Shown here: positions 51,075 to 59,338 of the stretch, one piece after another
Numbering within the stretch: the stretch's first letter is position 1
Layout: every line of letters begins with the position of its first letter
Origin: JAGVSV01 sp040766135
GTDB lineage: Bacteria > Bacillota > Clostridia > Christensenellales > Aristaeellaceae
NCBI GenBank assembly: GCA_040766135.1
Contig: JAXGRA010000012.1
Span: 11,790-75,789, forward strand
Length of the DNA: 64,000 bases
Reading direction: 5' to 3'
Made by a program: the position numbers and the translations under genes
Notes under the pieces: model-generated
Seen by the model: only the letters and a program-made list of their open reading frames with translations
Databases searched by the model: none
What the model was told of the DNA's origin: nothing

Positions 51075-52595
51075 ATGCACAACATTGTTAACATCATCAA
51101 TTTTGTCCGCGGCGCCGAGCCGCGCGACCGCACCATCGACCTGGTAGAGCCTGTACGCGAGCAGATCGCCCTGATGCAGCGGCATCATCTGCCCGGCACC
51201 TTTCTGGTGCAGTATGATGCCATGATGCGCGCCGACCTGATGGCGTTGCTAACGCCGCTGGATCCGGAGCAATTCGAGATAGGCCTTTGGCTGGAAATGA
51301 ACGAGCCGCACACCGATGCCGCCGGGCTGCCCTGGCGCGGCCGCCCCGGCTATGAATGGGACTGGCATGCCCATGTGGGCTTTTCAGTAGGATATACCCC
51401 CAAGGAGCGCGAGAAGCTGGTGGATGTCGCCATCGAAAAATTCCGCCAAGTGTTTGGCCGCCTGCCGCAATCAGTAGGCGCGTGGATGCTGGACGCGCAC
51501 ACCCTGGCCTACCTGCACGACAAGCATCGCATCATAGCCAGCTGCAACTGCAAAGACCAATGGGGCACCGATGGCTATACCATCTGGGGCGGTTACTGGA
51601 ACCAGGGCTACTATCCCTCGCGCTGCAATGCGCTGTGCCCGGCACAGGATAGTGAGCAGCAAATTAACCTGCCCATTTTCCGCATGCTGGGCAGCGATCC
51701 GGTATCGCAGTATGACCTGGGCCTCAGCGTTGAACACGGCGCTACCCCGGTGCAAAAAGTAGAATCACTGGAACCCGTCTATACCAACGCAGGGGCCGAT
51801 CCTATTTGGATTGACTGGTTTTTTGAGCAAAGCTTCGGCAACGAATCGCTGGCCTTTGCCTATGCCCAGGTAGGGCAGGAAAACAGCTTTGGCTGGCCTG
51901 CCATGCAAAAGGGGCTCGCCTATCAGATGGAACTGCTGGCCGCCCATCGCGGTCAATGGCGCATTGAACGCCTAGCCGACACCGGCCACTGGTACCGTGA
52001 AAACTTCCCGGTGACGCCTGCCACCGCCGTGTGCGCGCTGGCCCCCTACAAAACGCGGGACAAGCAATCCATCTGGTACAACTGCAAAAACTACCGTGTC
52101 AATGTATATGCCGATGAGCACGGCCTGCGGCTGCGCGACCTGTTCCTGTTTGATGACAGGATTGCTGAACGATACTTGGAAACACCCTGCATCACGGAAT
52201 ATCTGGTGTATGAAAACCTGCCCATCATTGACGGCAACCGCATGAGCGGCAACGGCATACGCGCAGGCGGATATATCCGGCACGCCGATGATACCCCCGC
52301 CCGCCTGGCCGTCAATGCCATTTCAGCACAGCAAAGCACGCTAAGTGTCCAGTTAGAGGGCGGCACCCTGCAGGCCAATGAACAAAGCGTCACGCTTACA
52401 GGCGATTTTGAGTTGTCCATTCGCTGGCTGCCTGAGCGCACCGCTTTTACGGGATTAAAAGATGATTGCATCCTATTTGCATATCATGGACATCCTTATG
52501 CACTGCGCATAGTCGGACACATTCGAGCCACCGATACTGGTATCAACATCACACCGCACAATGGGCGCATTGTGTTGATGCCGGAGCGAGTATAA
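51075..52595 (+). CDS. Polysaccharide deacetylase-like barrel protein of unknown specificity
   Basis: This 506-residue protein starts at ATG 51075 behind GGATGGAG, one base after the corrected stop of the fucosidase. The first 200 residues have a NodB-like plan: F-V-R-G at the first strand, H-L-P-G-T-F-L-V-Q-Y-D near residue 41, W-H-A-H-V-G-F-S near residue 97, and R-L-P-Q-S-V-G-A-W-M-L-D near 127. Several His and Asp residues could bind a metal, but the classic deacetylase H-x-x-x-H is not obvious. A beta-rich C-terminal part follows from about residue 300. In some readings it appears fused to the fucosidase, but this is due to the frameshift. Substrate unknown, possibly an O-acetylated or N-acetylated fucosyl glycan. 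Confidence 0.6.
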   Translation: MHNIVNIINFVRGAEPRDRTIDLVEPVREQIALMQRHHLPGTFLVQYDAMMRADLMALLTPLDPEQFEIGLWLEMNEPHTDAAGLPWRGRPGYEWDWHAHVGFSVGYTPKEREKLVDVAIEKFRQVFGRLPQSVGAWMLDAHTLAYLHDKHRIIASCNCKDQWGTDGYTIWGGYWNQGYYPSRCNALCPAQDSEQQINLPIFRMLGSDPVSQYDLGLSVEHGATPVQKVESLEPVYTNAGADPIWIDWFFEQSFGNESLAFAYAQVGQENSFGWPAMQKGLAYQMELLAAHRGQWRIERLADTGHWYRENFPVTPATAVCALAPYKTRDKQSIWYNCKNYRVNVYADEHGLRLRDLFLFDDRIAERYLETPCITEYLVYENLPIIDGNRMSGNGIRAGGYIRHADDTPARLAVNAISAQQSTLSVQLEGGTLQANEQSVTLTGDFELSIRWLPERTAFTGLKDDCILFAYHGHPYALRIVGHIRATDTGINITPHNGRIVLMPERV

Positions 52596-52614
52596 ATCGG
52601 ATAGATCATGCCTG

Positions 52615-52775
52615 ATACTGATGTAAAACATTATTGCATCCAAAGGGGAGAGGATTTTGGCTTGCGGCAAGGAGCAGCCGAGGGAAGCGTAGCAGCGCTA
52701 CGCTGACCGAGCAGCCGACACAGCCGCAAGACAAAAGACCCGACACGACGATGCAATAATGCTTGGAATCAGTAT
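52615..52775. repeat. 161-bp structured dispersed repeat, copy B
   Basis: This copy has perfect 8-bp ends (ATACTGAT and ATCAGTAT), a perfect 12-bp inner pair (CATTATTGCATC and GATGCAATAATG), a 14-bp pair with one mismatch (52655-52668 with 52723-52736) and a central AGCGTAG/CTACGCT hairpin. It shares layout, length and many sequence blocks with copy A at 5202-5363. It lies in the gap between two convergent genes. No target-site duplication is evident. Confidence 0.78.
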
Positions 52776-52777
52776 AA

Positions 52778-54583
52778 TTACAGGCAACAAAAAGCAGGCG
52801 GCTGGAGATATTTCCAGCCGCCCGCTTTTTGATTATGGTTTATTCCTCTGTTTTTTCCTTGGCCTGCGCGCTGCCGGTTTGCGCGTGGTTTTCGCCTTGG
52901 GGACGTCCTCTTTTTCCGCATCGGCTGGGGCAGCCTTGGCTGCGGGTTTTGCAGCAGGTTTCGCCGTGGCCGTGGTTTTGGCAGCAGGCTTCGCTGCCGC
53001 CTTGAGGCGGGCTTGTCAGCAGGTGCTTTCTTCGCCGGGGCTTTGCGCGCGGGCTTGGGGGCCGGCGCTTCGGGCGCGGGTTGCTCCTCCGCCGCAGGTT
53101 CGGCTTGCGCGGCAGGTTTTTCCGCAGCGGGTTTTTCCTCCGCTGCCGGGTTCAGCATGCTGTTGTACAGGGAGAGGTAGGTCTCCGCCGAGTGCGCCCA
53201 AGAGAAGTCGCCCGTCATGCCGCGCTGCATCAGCATGTGCCAGATGTCCTTGCGGTTCCAGTAGTAGTGCAGCGCACGCTGCAGGGTGTGCAGCATGTCG
53301 TGGGAGTTGTAGTTGAAGAACGTAAACCCGTTGCCTGCGTTGGTAAATTCGTTGTAGGACAGCACGGTATCGCGCAGGCCGCCCGTTTCACGCACCAGCG
53401 GCACGGTGCCGTAGCGCATTGCAATCATCTGGCTCAGGCCGCAGGGCTCAAACTGCGAGGGCATCAGGAAAATGTCGGCGCCGGCATAGATGCGGTGAGC
53501 CAGCTCATTGTCCATGGCAAAGCGCGCGGCCACGCGGCCGGGATAGCTTTGCTCGGCCCAGCTGAAGAGGTTGACATACCGCGCATCGCCCATGCCCAGC
53601 ACCACCAGCTGCACGTCCTCACGCAGAATATCCACGATGACATAATCTACCAGATCCAGCCCCTTTTGGCTGGCTAAGCGGGAGATGATGCCGATGACGG
53701 GCACCTCAGGGCGCACCTGCAAGCCCAATTGCTCCTGCAGGGCGCGCTTGTTTTCAGCCTTGCCGGACATATCCTCAGCCGTGTAGGGCGCTGCAATCAT
53801 GGGATCGCTGGCGGGGTTGTAGTCGTTGATGTCAATGCCGTTGAGGATACCGGTCAGGTGGTTGTTCTTGGCGCGCAGCAGGCCGTCTAAGCGCTCGCCA
53901 TAATAGGCGGTCTGGATTTCTTCGGCATAACTGGGGCTGACGGTGGTCACCTCGTCACTGTATACAATGCCGGCCTTCAGGTAGTTGGCGCAGCCAAAGC
54001 ACTCCAGCTTGTCATCGGTGAACACATTGTCCGGCAGGCCCAGCACCTCCTGCACATCCTTGATGCCAAAGATGCCCTGGTACTGCAGGTTGTGGATGGT
54101 CATGACCGTTTTGATGCGATCATAGCCGGGGATGCCGCCATACTGGATGCGCAGCAGCGCGGGCACCATGCCGGCCTGCCAGTCATGCGCATGCAGGATG
54201 TCGGGCATAAAGGGAATGAGTGTGAGCGAGTTGAGCACAGCGCGGGCGAAAAATGCAAAGCGCTCGTACTCATCCCCGCCTAAGCCGTACACATAGTTGC
54301 GGCCAAAGTAGTAGCGGTTGTCGACAAAGTAATACGTAACGCCATCCATCTCCAGCGCTTCGATGCCGCAGTACTGCCTGCGCCAGCCCAGCTGCACCTC
54401 AAAGTCCACCGCGTGGCGCATTTGGGATGCATACTGCTCCGGAATGTGGGCATACTTGGGCATCATCACGCGCACATCATGCCCCTTCTGGGCCAGCACG
54501 GGCGCGAGGGAACCCACCACATCGGCCAGGCCGCCGGTTTTGAGAAAGGGCACACATTCACTTGCAACGAATAAAATTTTCAT
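52778..54583 (-). CDS. glgA: Glycogen synthase, with a frameshift in its C-terminal tail
   Basis: GlgA transfers glucose from ADP-glucose to growing alpha-1,4-glucan. It has the GT5 signature K-T-G-G-L-A-D-V-V-G-S near residues 15-25, H-D-W-Q-A-G near 132 and the C-terminal catalytic E-P-C-G-L-S-Q motif near 380, covering a complete enzyme in the first 480 residues. ATG at 54583 follows AAGGAGA. After that comes an Ala/Pro/Lys/Glu-rich tail. Near 53001-53010 one base seems missing: the tail turns Arg/Gln/Leu-rich and reads through its own terminator to 52778, whereas the other frame keeps the Ala/Lys/Pro repeat and stops properly at 52833. Corrected length is 583 residues. Last gene of the glg operon. 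Confidence 0.93.
   Translation of the reverse strand: MKILFVASECVPFLKTGGLADVVGSLAPVLAQKGHDVRVMMPKYAHIPEQYASQMRHAVDFEVQLGWRRQYCGIEALEMDGVTYYFVDNRYYFGRNYVYGLGGDEYERFAFFARAVLNSLTLIPFMPDILHAHDWQAGMVPALLRIQYGGIPGYDRIKTVMTIHNLQYQGIFGIKDVQEVLGLPDNVFTDDKLECFGCANYLKAGIVYSDEVTTVSPSYAEEIQTAYYGERLDGLLRAKNNHLTGILNGIDINDYNPASDPMIAAPYTAEDMSGKAENKRALQEQLGLQVRPEVPVIGIISRLASQKGLDLVDYVIVDILREDVQLVVLGMGDARYVNLFSWAEQSYPGRVAARFAMDNELAHRIYAGADIFLMPSQFEPCGLSQMIAMRYGTVPLVRETGGLRDTVLSYNEFTNAGNGFTFFNYNSHDMLHTLQRALHYYWNRKDIWHMLMQRGMTGDFSWAHSAETYLSLYNSMLNPAAEEKPAAEKPAAQAEPAAEEQPAPEAPAPKPARKAPAKKAPADKPASRRQRSLLPKPRPRRNLLQNPQPRLPQPMRKKRTSPRRKPRANRQRAGQGKNRGINHNQKAGGWKYLQPPAFCCL
52794..52830 (-). terminator. Intrinsic terminator of the glycogen operon
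   Basis: On the minus strand GCGGGCGGCTGGA pairs with TCCAGCCGCCTGC (one mismatch), followed by TTTTTG. The frameshifted glgA frame runs through it, which a real coding end would not do. Confidence 0.9.
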
Positions 54584-54670
54584 AGTTACTCTCCTTGTGG
54601 TCGCGTCATAAAGCGATTTTTCGCACACGTTTTATCGCATGCGGTCAATTTGACGCTAACACGGGGTGCC

Positions 54671-55795
54671 TCAAATTGTCAAGTTCTTGCCCACAACGAC
54701 CGGATACTCCCTGGGCGCTATCATGCGTGTGCCTTCCCGTACAGTGGTCTGTTTGTCCAGGATACAGCCATCGATTTCCGCATCGCGGTTGATCAATGCA
54801 TCCTGCATGACAATGCAATTTCTGATTACCGCACCCGGCTTGACCACCACCGAGCGGAACAGAATGCTGTTTTCCACCGTGCCCTCAATAACGCAGCCAT
54901 CGGCTACCAGCGAATTAACTACCTTGGCGGTGTCGGTATAGCGCGCGGGCATTTCATCGCGCAGCTTGGTCCAGATGGGCTGTTTATCGTTAAACAGCTG
55001 CGTGCGCACCTTGGTATCCAGAAAAGCCATGTTGGCCTGGTAGTAGGCCTGTATGGAATCAATGCTCCAGATATCGCCGGGGCATTCGTAGCCGCATATC
55101 TTATACAGCCGCTCCTGAAGCATTTGCACCAGCAACTCGCGCGTGAAGTGATGCATGCCGGCCGCCACCGCGCGGTCGAGCACATCGATGAGCAGTTCGC
55201 GCCGGATCAGGAAAGCGCCCATGTAGGTGTTGGGATAGTGCGGGATGATGGGGTCAAACTCCATGCTCTGCACGATGTTGTCCCCGTTAATGTCTAAATA
55301 GCGGCCCCAGCCATTGCGCCGCACGGTACGATCCTTGGTGTACAGCAGCGTAATGTCCGCCTTGCTTTCGATGTGCTGCTTGCATACATCATCATACTGC
55401 ACCCGGTACAGCAGGTAGCTGTCGGTGACCAGAATGTAACGCTCGGTGCTGCGCCTTAAGAAATTTAAGTTCGCATACAGGGCGTCTAACATGCCCTCAT
55501 ACACGCCTCCGCGCACCGTGGATGTATGCGGCGGCAGGATGGTCAGGCCAGAGCGCTTGCCATGCAAGTCCCACTCGCGGCCCGAACCGATGTGGTCCAT
55601 CAGGCTGTGATAATTGCCCTGCATGATGATGCCCACATTCTGCACGCCTGAATGGATCATGTTGGATAACAAAAAGTCAATCAGCCGATAGCGGCCTAAC
55701 ATGGGCAGCGCCGCCACCGAACGGATGCGGATCAGATCGCGCAAATCCTCAATGCGATCTCCGGTATATATCAAACCTACCACGTTGCTTTTCAT
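54671..55795 (-). CDS. glgD: Glucose-1-phosphate adenylyltransferase, GlgD subunit
   Basis: The 374-residue protein has the nucleotidyltransferase fold followed by a left-handed beta-helix (from about residue 285). It has diverged active-site positions: the P-loop-like G-G-x-G-x-R-L motif of GlgC is missing (the start reads V-V-G-L-I-Y-T-G-D-R), as in the GlgD subunits of Bacillota, which modulate GlgC. D-F-L-L-S-N-M-I-H-S-G near residue 40 and S-D-S/T-D-S-type positions are kept in part. It lies 13 bases from the end of glgC and is followed by glgA. Confidence 0.95.
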   Translation of the reverse strand: MKSNVVGLIYTGDRIEDLRDLIRIRSVAALPMLGRYRLIDFLLSNMIHSGVQNVGIIMQGNYHSLMDHIGSGREWDLHGKRSGLTILPPHTSTVRGGVYEGMLDALYANLNFLRRSTERYILVTDSYLLYRVQYDDVCKQHIESKADITLLYTKDRTVRRNGWGRYLDINGDNIVQSMEFDPIIPHYPNTYMGAFLIRRELLIDVLDRAVAAGMHHFTRELLVQMLQERLYKICGYECPGDIWSIDSIQAYYQANMAFLDTKVRTQLFNDKQPIWTKLRDEMPARYTDTAKVVNSLVADGCVIEGTVENSILFRSVVVKPGAVIRNCIVMQDALINRDAEIDGCILDKQTTVREGTRMIAPREYPVVVGKNLTI

Positions 55796-55808
55796 GTTCT
55801 TCGCCTCC

Positions 55809-56981
55809 TCACTCGCCCACCTGCTGGCCGGCGGCTACAAACTCGCCCGCCTTTAGGCTTGTGTTGCTGCCTACCACAGCGATGTCGCCCTCTTCTTCGC
55901 CCACCACGCAGCCCTCGCCAATCACAGCATTTTCAGCCACGATGGCGCGCCGGATTACCGCGCCCTTGCCAATGCGCGCGCCGGGCATCAGCACGCTGTC
56001 TATCACAACGGCGCCTTCCTCCACGATGGCGTTGGTGGACAGCACGCTGTGCGTTACGCTGCCCATAATCTGGCAGCCTTCGGTGATCAGGCTGTCGATG
56101 ACCGAGCCGCCCTCGGCCACATAGTGCGGCGGGCTGCCGACGTTGCGCGCATAGATGCGCCATTCCCTGTCGCGCAGGTCAACGGGCACGGGATCCTTGA
56201 GCAGATCCATGTTGGCATCCCACAGGCTTTCAATGGTGCCCACATCCTTCCAGTAGTCGTTGAAGGTGTAAGCTGTCATACACTCGCCTGCATTCAGCAT
56301 GGCGGGGATGATGTTCTTGCCAAAGTCGTTGGAGGATTCAGGATCCTGCTCATCGGCCTCCAAATAGCTGCACAGCTTGTCAAAGCTGAACACATACACG
56401 CCCATGCTGGCGTTGTTGGACTTGGGATTGGCCGGCTTTTCCTCAAACTCGATGATGTTGTTGTTCTCATCGGTGTTCATGATGCCAAAGCGGCTGGCTT
56501 CCTCCCACGGCACCTGCCTGACAGCAATGGTGGCCGCGGCGTTGTGCTTTACGTGGTGGGCAATCATCTCCGCATAATCCATCTTATAAATGTGATCGCC
56601 CGACAAAACCAGCACATAGTCCGGATTGTACTGCTTGGCAAATTCCAGGTTCTGGTAGATGGAGTTGGCGGTACCGCGGTACCATTCGCCGGTTTTTCCG
56701 GTGTGATAGGGCGGCAGCACATACACCCCGCCGGAGTTTACGTCCAAATCCCACGGCGCGCCGGAGCCAATATAGGCATTGAGCTCCAACGGGCGGTACT
56801 GTGTCAGCACGCCGACCACATCGATGCCGGAGTTGACACAGTTGGACAGCGGAAAGTCAATAATGCGATACTTCCCGCCAAAGGGTACCGCTGGTTTAGC
56901 GACATGCCGGGTCAATATCCCCAACCGGCTGCCCTGGCCGCCCGCCAGCAGCATCGCCACACAGCTTTTTTTCCTGTACAT
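55809..56981 (-). CDS. glgC: Glucose-1-phosphate adenylyltransferase, catalytic GlgC subunit
   Basis: GlgC makes ADP-glucose, the committed step of glycogen synthesis. The 390-residue protein has the nucleotide-binding A-G-G-Q-G-S-R-L (about residues 13-20), P-F-G-G-K-Y-R-I-I-D-F near 32-42, Y-R-G-T-A-N near 97, L-S-G-D-H-I-Y-K-M-D-Y near 124-134 and F-E-E-K-P near 176, then a beta-helix. ATG at 56981 follows GGGGAGGGG; the frame extends upstream but only as an out-of-frame reading of the glgB tail. Confidence 0.97.
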   Translation of the reverse strand: MYRKKSCVAMLLAGGQGSRLGILTRHVAKPAVPFGGKYRIIDFPLSNCVNSGIDVVGVLTQYRPLELNAYIGSGAPWDLDVNSGGVYVLPPYHTGKTGEWYRGTANSIYQNLEFAKQYNPDYVLVLSGDHIYKMDYAEMIAHHVKHNAAATIAVRQVPWEEASRFGIMNTDENNNIIEFEEKPANPKSNNASMGVYVFSFDKLCSYLEADEQDPESSNDFGKNIIPAMLNAGECMTAYTFNDYWKDVGTIESLWDANMDLLKDPVPVDLRDREWRIYARNVGSPPHYVAEGGSVIDSLITEGCQIMGSVTHSVLSTNAIVEEGAVVIDSVLMPGARIGKGAVIRRAIVAENAVIGEGCVVGEEEGDIAVVGSNTSLKAGEFVAAGQQVGE

Positions 56982-57015
56982 AACGACCCCTCCCCTAATC
57001 ATGTAACGTGTATTT

Positions 57016-59136
57016 TTAGGCCTTCTCGGTGCCCTGCGCGGGTGTTTCCTCTTTCTTTTCGCGCTTTTTCTTGGGTTCCTTGACGGCCTTTTCATCTTTC
57101 TTGCGCACAGCCTTGGCCGTTTCCTTTTCATTCGATTTTTTATCAGCCTTGGCTGCCTGTTTCTTAGTATCCTTGGCCGCCAACTTTTTGACAGCCTTGG
57201 GCGCGCGCTTGTAGTGGAAGTACATAAACGCCAGCGGCGGCACGCAGATTTTCACCGATTGCTCAAACCCTAAACAGGCGACTTCCTCGCTTTTCAGGGG
57301 CTGTGCGTTATACTGATTGGAGCCGCCGTATTTCGCCAGGTCGGAGTTGAACACCTCGGTAATCTCGCCTGGGTCGGGCAGCCCCAATTGATACTGCGCA
57401 TGGAACGCCGGGGTGAAGTTCACAACGGCAATGATGCTGTTGCCCTTTCTATCGGTACGCATAAAAGCCACCAGGCTGTTGGCCTTATCATCGGGCACCA
57501 GCCACTGGAAACCCTCCCAGCTGTCCTCAATTTCATAAAATGGCGGGTTGCTGCGGTAAAAGGCGTTGAGATCCTTGACCATCTGGTGCAGTTCCGGGTG
57601 TTTTTCGTACAGCAGCAAAAACCAATCCAGCTGGTCATCGTCCTTCCACTCGATAAACTGCCCAAACTCGCTGCCCATGAACAGCAGCTTTTTGCCCGGA
57701 TGCGCCATGGTATATCCATACAGCGCGCGCAAGCCTGCAAATTTGCGCCAGATGTCGCCGGGCTGTTTGTCTAACATGCTGTACTTGCCATGCACGACCT
57801 CATCATGTGAAAACGGCAGGATATAGTTTTCAGAAAACGCATAGAACAGCGAGAACGTCAGCTTGTCGTGATGCCACTGGCGGTATATGTGATCGAACTT
57901 GATGTAGCTTAGCATGTCGTTCATCCAGCCCATGTTCCACTTAAAGCCAAAGCCCAGCCCGCCCATGTACACCGGGCGCGTTATCATGGGGTAGGCGGTG
58001 GATTCCTCCGCAATGGTCATCACGCCGGGGAAGTCATGGTATACCGTCTGGTTCAGGCGCTGGAAAAAGGCAATGGCGTCCAAATTTTCGCGCCCGCCGT
58101 GCTTGTTGGGCAAATAGTTGCCCTCGCGCCCAAAGTCTAAGTACAGCATGCTGCTGACCGCATCGCACCGCAGGCCGTCCGCATGGAACTGCTCCAACCA
58201 GAAGCAGGCGTTGGACAGCAGGAAACTGCACACCTCGCCGCGCGCCAGGTCAAACATCATGGTGCCCCACTGCGCCATTTCGGAACGGCGGGTGTCCACA
58301 TGCTCATAACAGGGCGTGCCGTCAAAGTTGCGCAAGCCGATTTCATCACGCGGGAAGTGCGCCGGCACCCAGTCCAAAATGACGCCTATGTTGGCCTGAT
58401 GCAGCCGGTCAATCAGCGCCATCAGGTCTTTGGGCGCGCCGTGGCGCGCGGTGGCCGCATAATAACCCGTCACCTGATAGCCCCAGGACATATCCAGCGG
58501 ATGCTCCATCACGGGCAGCAATTCCACATGCGTGTAGCCCATCTCCGTGATATACGGGATGAGCAGATCGGCGATTTCCAAATAGGACAGCATGCGCCCG
58601 TCCTCGCCGCGCCGCCAGCTGCCCAAGTGCAGCTCATAAATGTTGATGGGGCTGCGGTAGGGATTCCACTGGGCGCGCTGCTGCATCCATGCGCTGTCGC
58701 CCCATTCATAGCCCGACAGGTCGTACAGCACGCTGGCGGTGTTGGGCCGCAGCTCGGCACGGAAGGCATAGGGGTCGGCGCGCAGGTGCCAGTGGCCCTG
58801 CTTGGTCTGCACCGCAAATTTATATGTGCGCAGTTTTTGTGCGGCATCGGGGTAATTGTAGCGCTCCGGGTCGCTTTCGGGGCGGAACAGTGCATCGGGC
58901 AGGCGCAATTCCCATGTGCCGTCGTGCTGCTTGATCATGGGGTACTGTTCATACGCCCAGGCACAAAACTCCCCCGTTACGCTTACCTGGCGCGCGTTAG
59001 GCGCCCATACGGCAAAATGCCAATAGGGCGCGCCATCCTGCATAACCGGATGCGCACCCAACATGCGGTACGCATGGCGGCTGGTGCCCTGGTGAAAAGC
59101 CTGCCGGGCCTTTTCATCGGGAGGATGATACAACAA
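57016..59136 (-). CDS. glgB: 1,4-alpha-glucan branching enzyme with a Lys/Glu-rich tail
   Basis: GlgB introduces alpha-1,6 branches. The protein has an N-terminal CBM48 domain, a GH13 barrel with the catalytic triad Asp325, Glu377 and Asp445 (spacing 52 and 68, as in other GlgB), and a C-terminal beta domain ending near residue 635. The last 65-70 residues are a low-complexity Lys/Ala/Glu tail that normal GlgB lacks. The start used is TTG at 59136; a GAGGGGG site lies 12-17 bases before it, so the exact start is less sure (another TTG is one codon upstream). First gene of the glgB-glgC-glgD-glgA operon. Confidence 0.95.
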   Translation of the reverse strand: MLYHPPDEKARQAFHQGTSRHAYRMLGAHPVMQDGAPYWHFAVWAPNARQVSVTGEFCAWAYEQYPMIKQHDGTWELRLPDALFRPESDPERYNYPDAAQKLRTYKFAVQTKQGHWHLRADPYAFRAELRPNTASVLYDLSGYEWGDSAWMQQRAQWNPYRSPINIYELHLGSWRRGEDGRMLSYLEIADLLIPYITEMGYTHVELLPVMEHPLDMSWGYQVTGYYAATARHGAPKDLMALIDRLHQANIGVILDWVPAHFPRDEIGLRNFDGTPCYEHVDTRRSEMAQWGTMMFDLARGEVCSFLLSNACFWLEQFHADGLRCDAVSSMLYLDFGREGNYLPNKHGGRENLDAIAFFQRLNQTVYHDFPGVMTIAEESTAYPMITRPVYMGGLGFGFKWNMGWMNDMLSYIKFDHIYRQWHHDKLTFSLFYAFSENYILPFSHDEVVHGKYSMLDKQPGDIWRKFAGLRALYGYTMAHPGKKLLFMGSEFGQFIEWKDDDQLDWFLLLYEKHPELHQMVKDLNAFYRSNPPFYEIEDSWEGFQWLVPDDKANSLVAFMRTDRKGNSIIAVVNFTPAFHAQYQLGLPDPGEITEVFNSDLAKYGGSNQYNAQPLKSEEVACLGFEQSVKICVPPLAFMYFHYKRAPKAVKKLAAKDTKKQAAKADKKSNEKETAKAVRKKDEKAVKEPKKKREKKEETPAQGTEKA

Positions 59137-59195
59137 ACACGCTTTCCCCCTCTCTGTCGGATAATGCTTCCTGATCGCTGTGAATTTCTATGCGA

Positions 59196-59224
59196 AGTAT
59201 AGCACATGCATCATTGCTTGGCAA
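59196..59224 (-). promoter_or_regulatory. Promoter of the glycogen operon
   Basis: On the minus strand TTGCCA, a 17-base spacer and TATACT, about 60 bases before the glgB start. Confidence 0.7.
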
Positions 59225-59285
59225 TGTGGCAAAGCATTCTGGAGGGCATACCTATGTTTTTCAAATGTGCTCTAAGCATCCTTGC

Positions 59286-59317
59286 AAAAAGGCACAGGGA
59301 AACTCCTGTGCCTTTTT
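59286..59317. terminator. Bidirectional terminator
   Basis: AAAAAGGCACAGG pairs with CCTGTGCCTTTTT, giving a hairpin flanked by A and T runs. It ends the sugar operon coming from 63962 and isolates the glg promoter. Confidence 0.92.
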
Positions 59318-59338
59318 GTATAACAGTAAAAAACGATA

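Noticed and set aside
56049..59202. Two long plus-strand frames opposite glgC and glgB
   Set aside because: Both are complements of well-identified glycogen genes and carry no recognisable domain.
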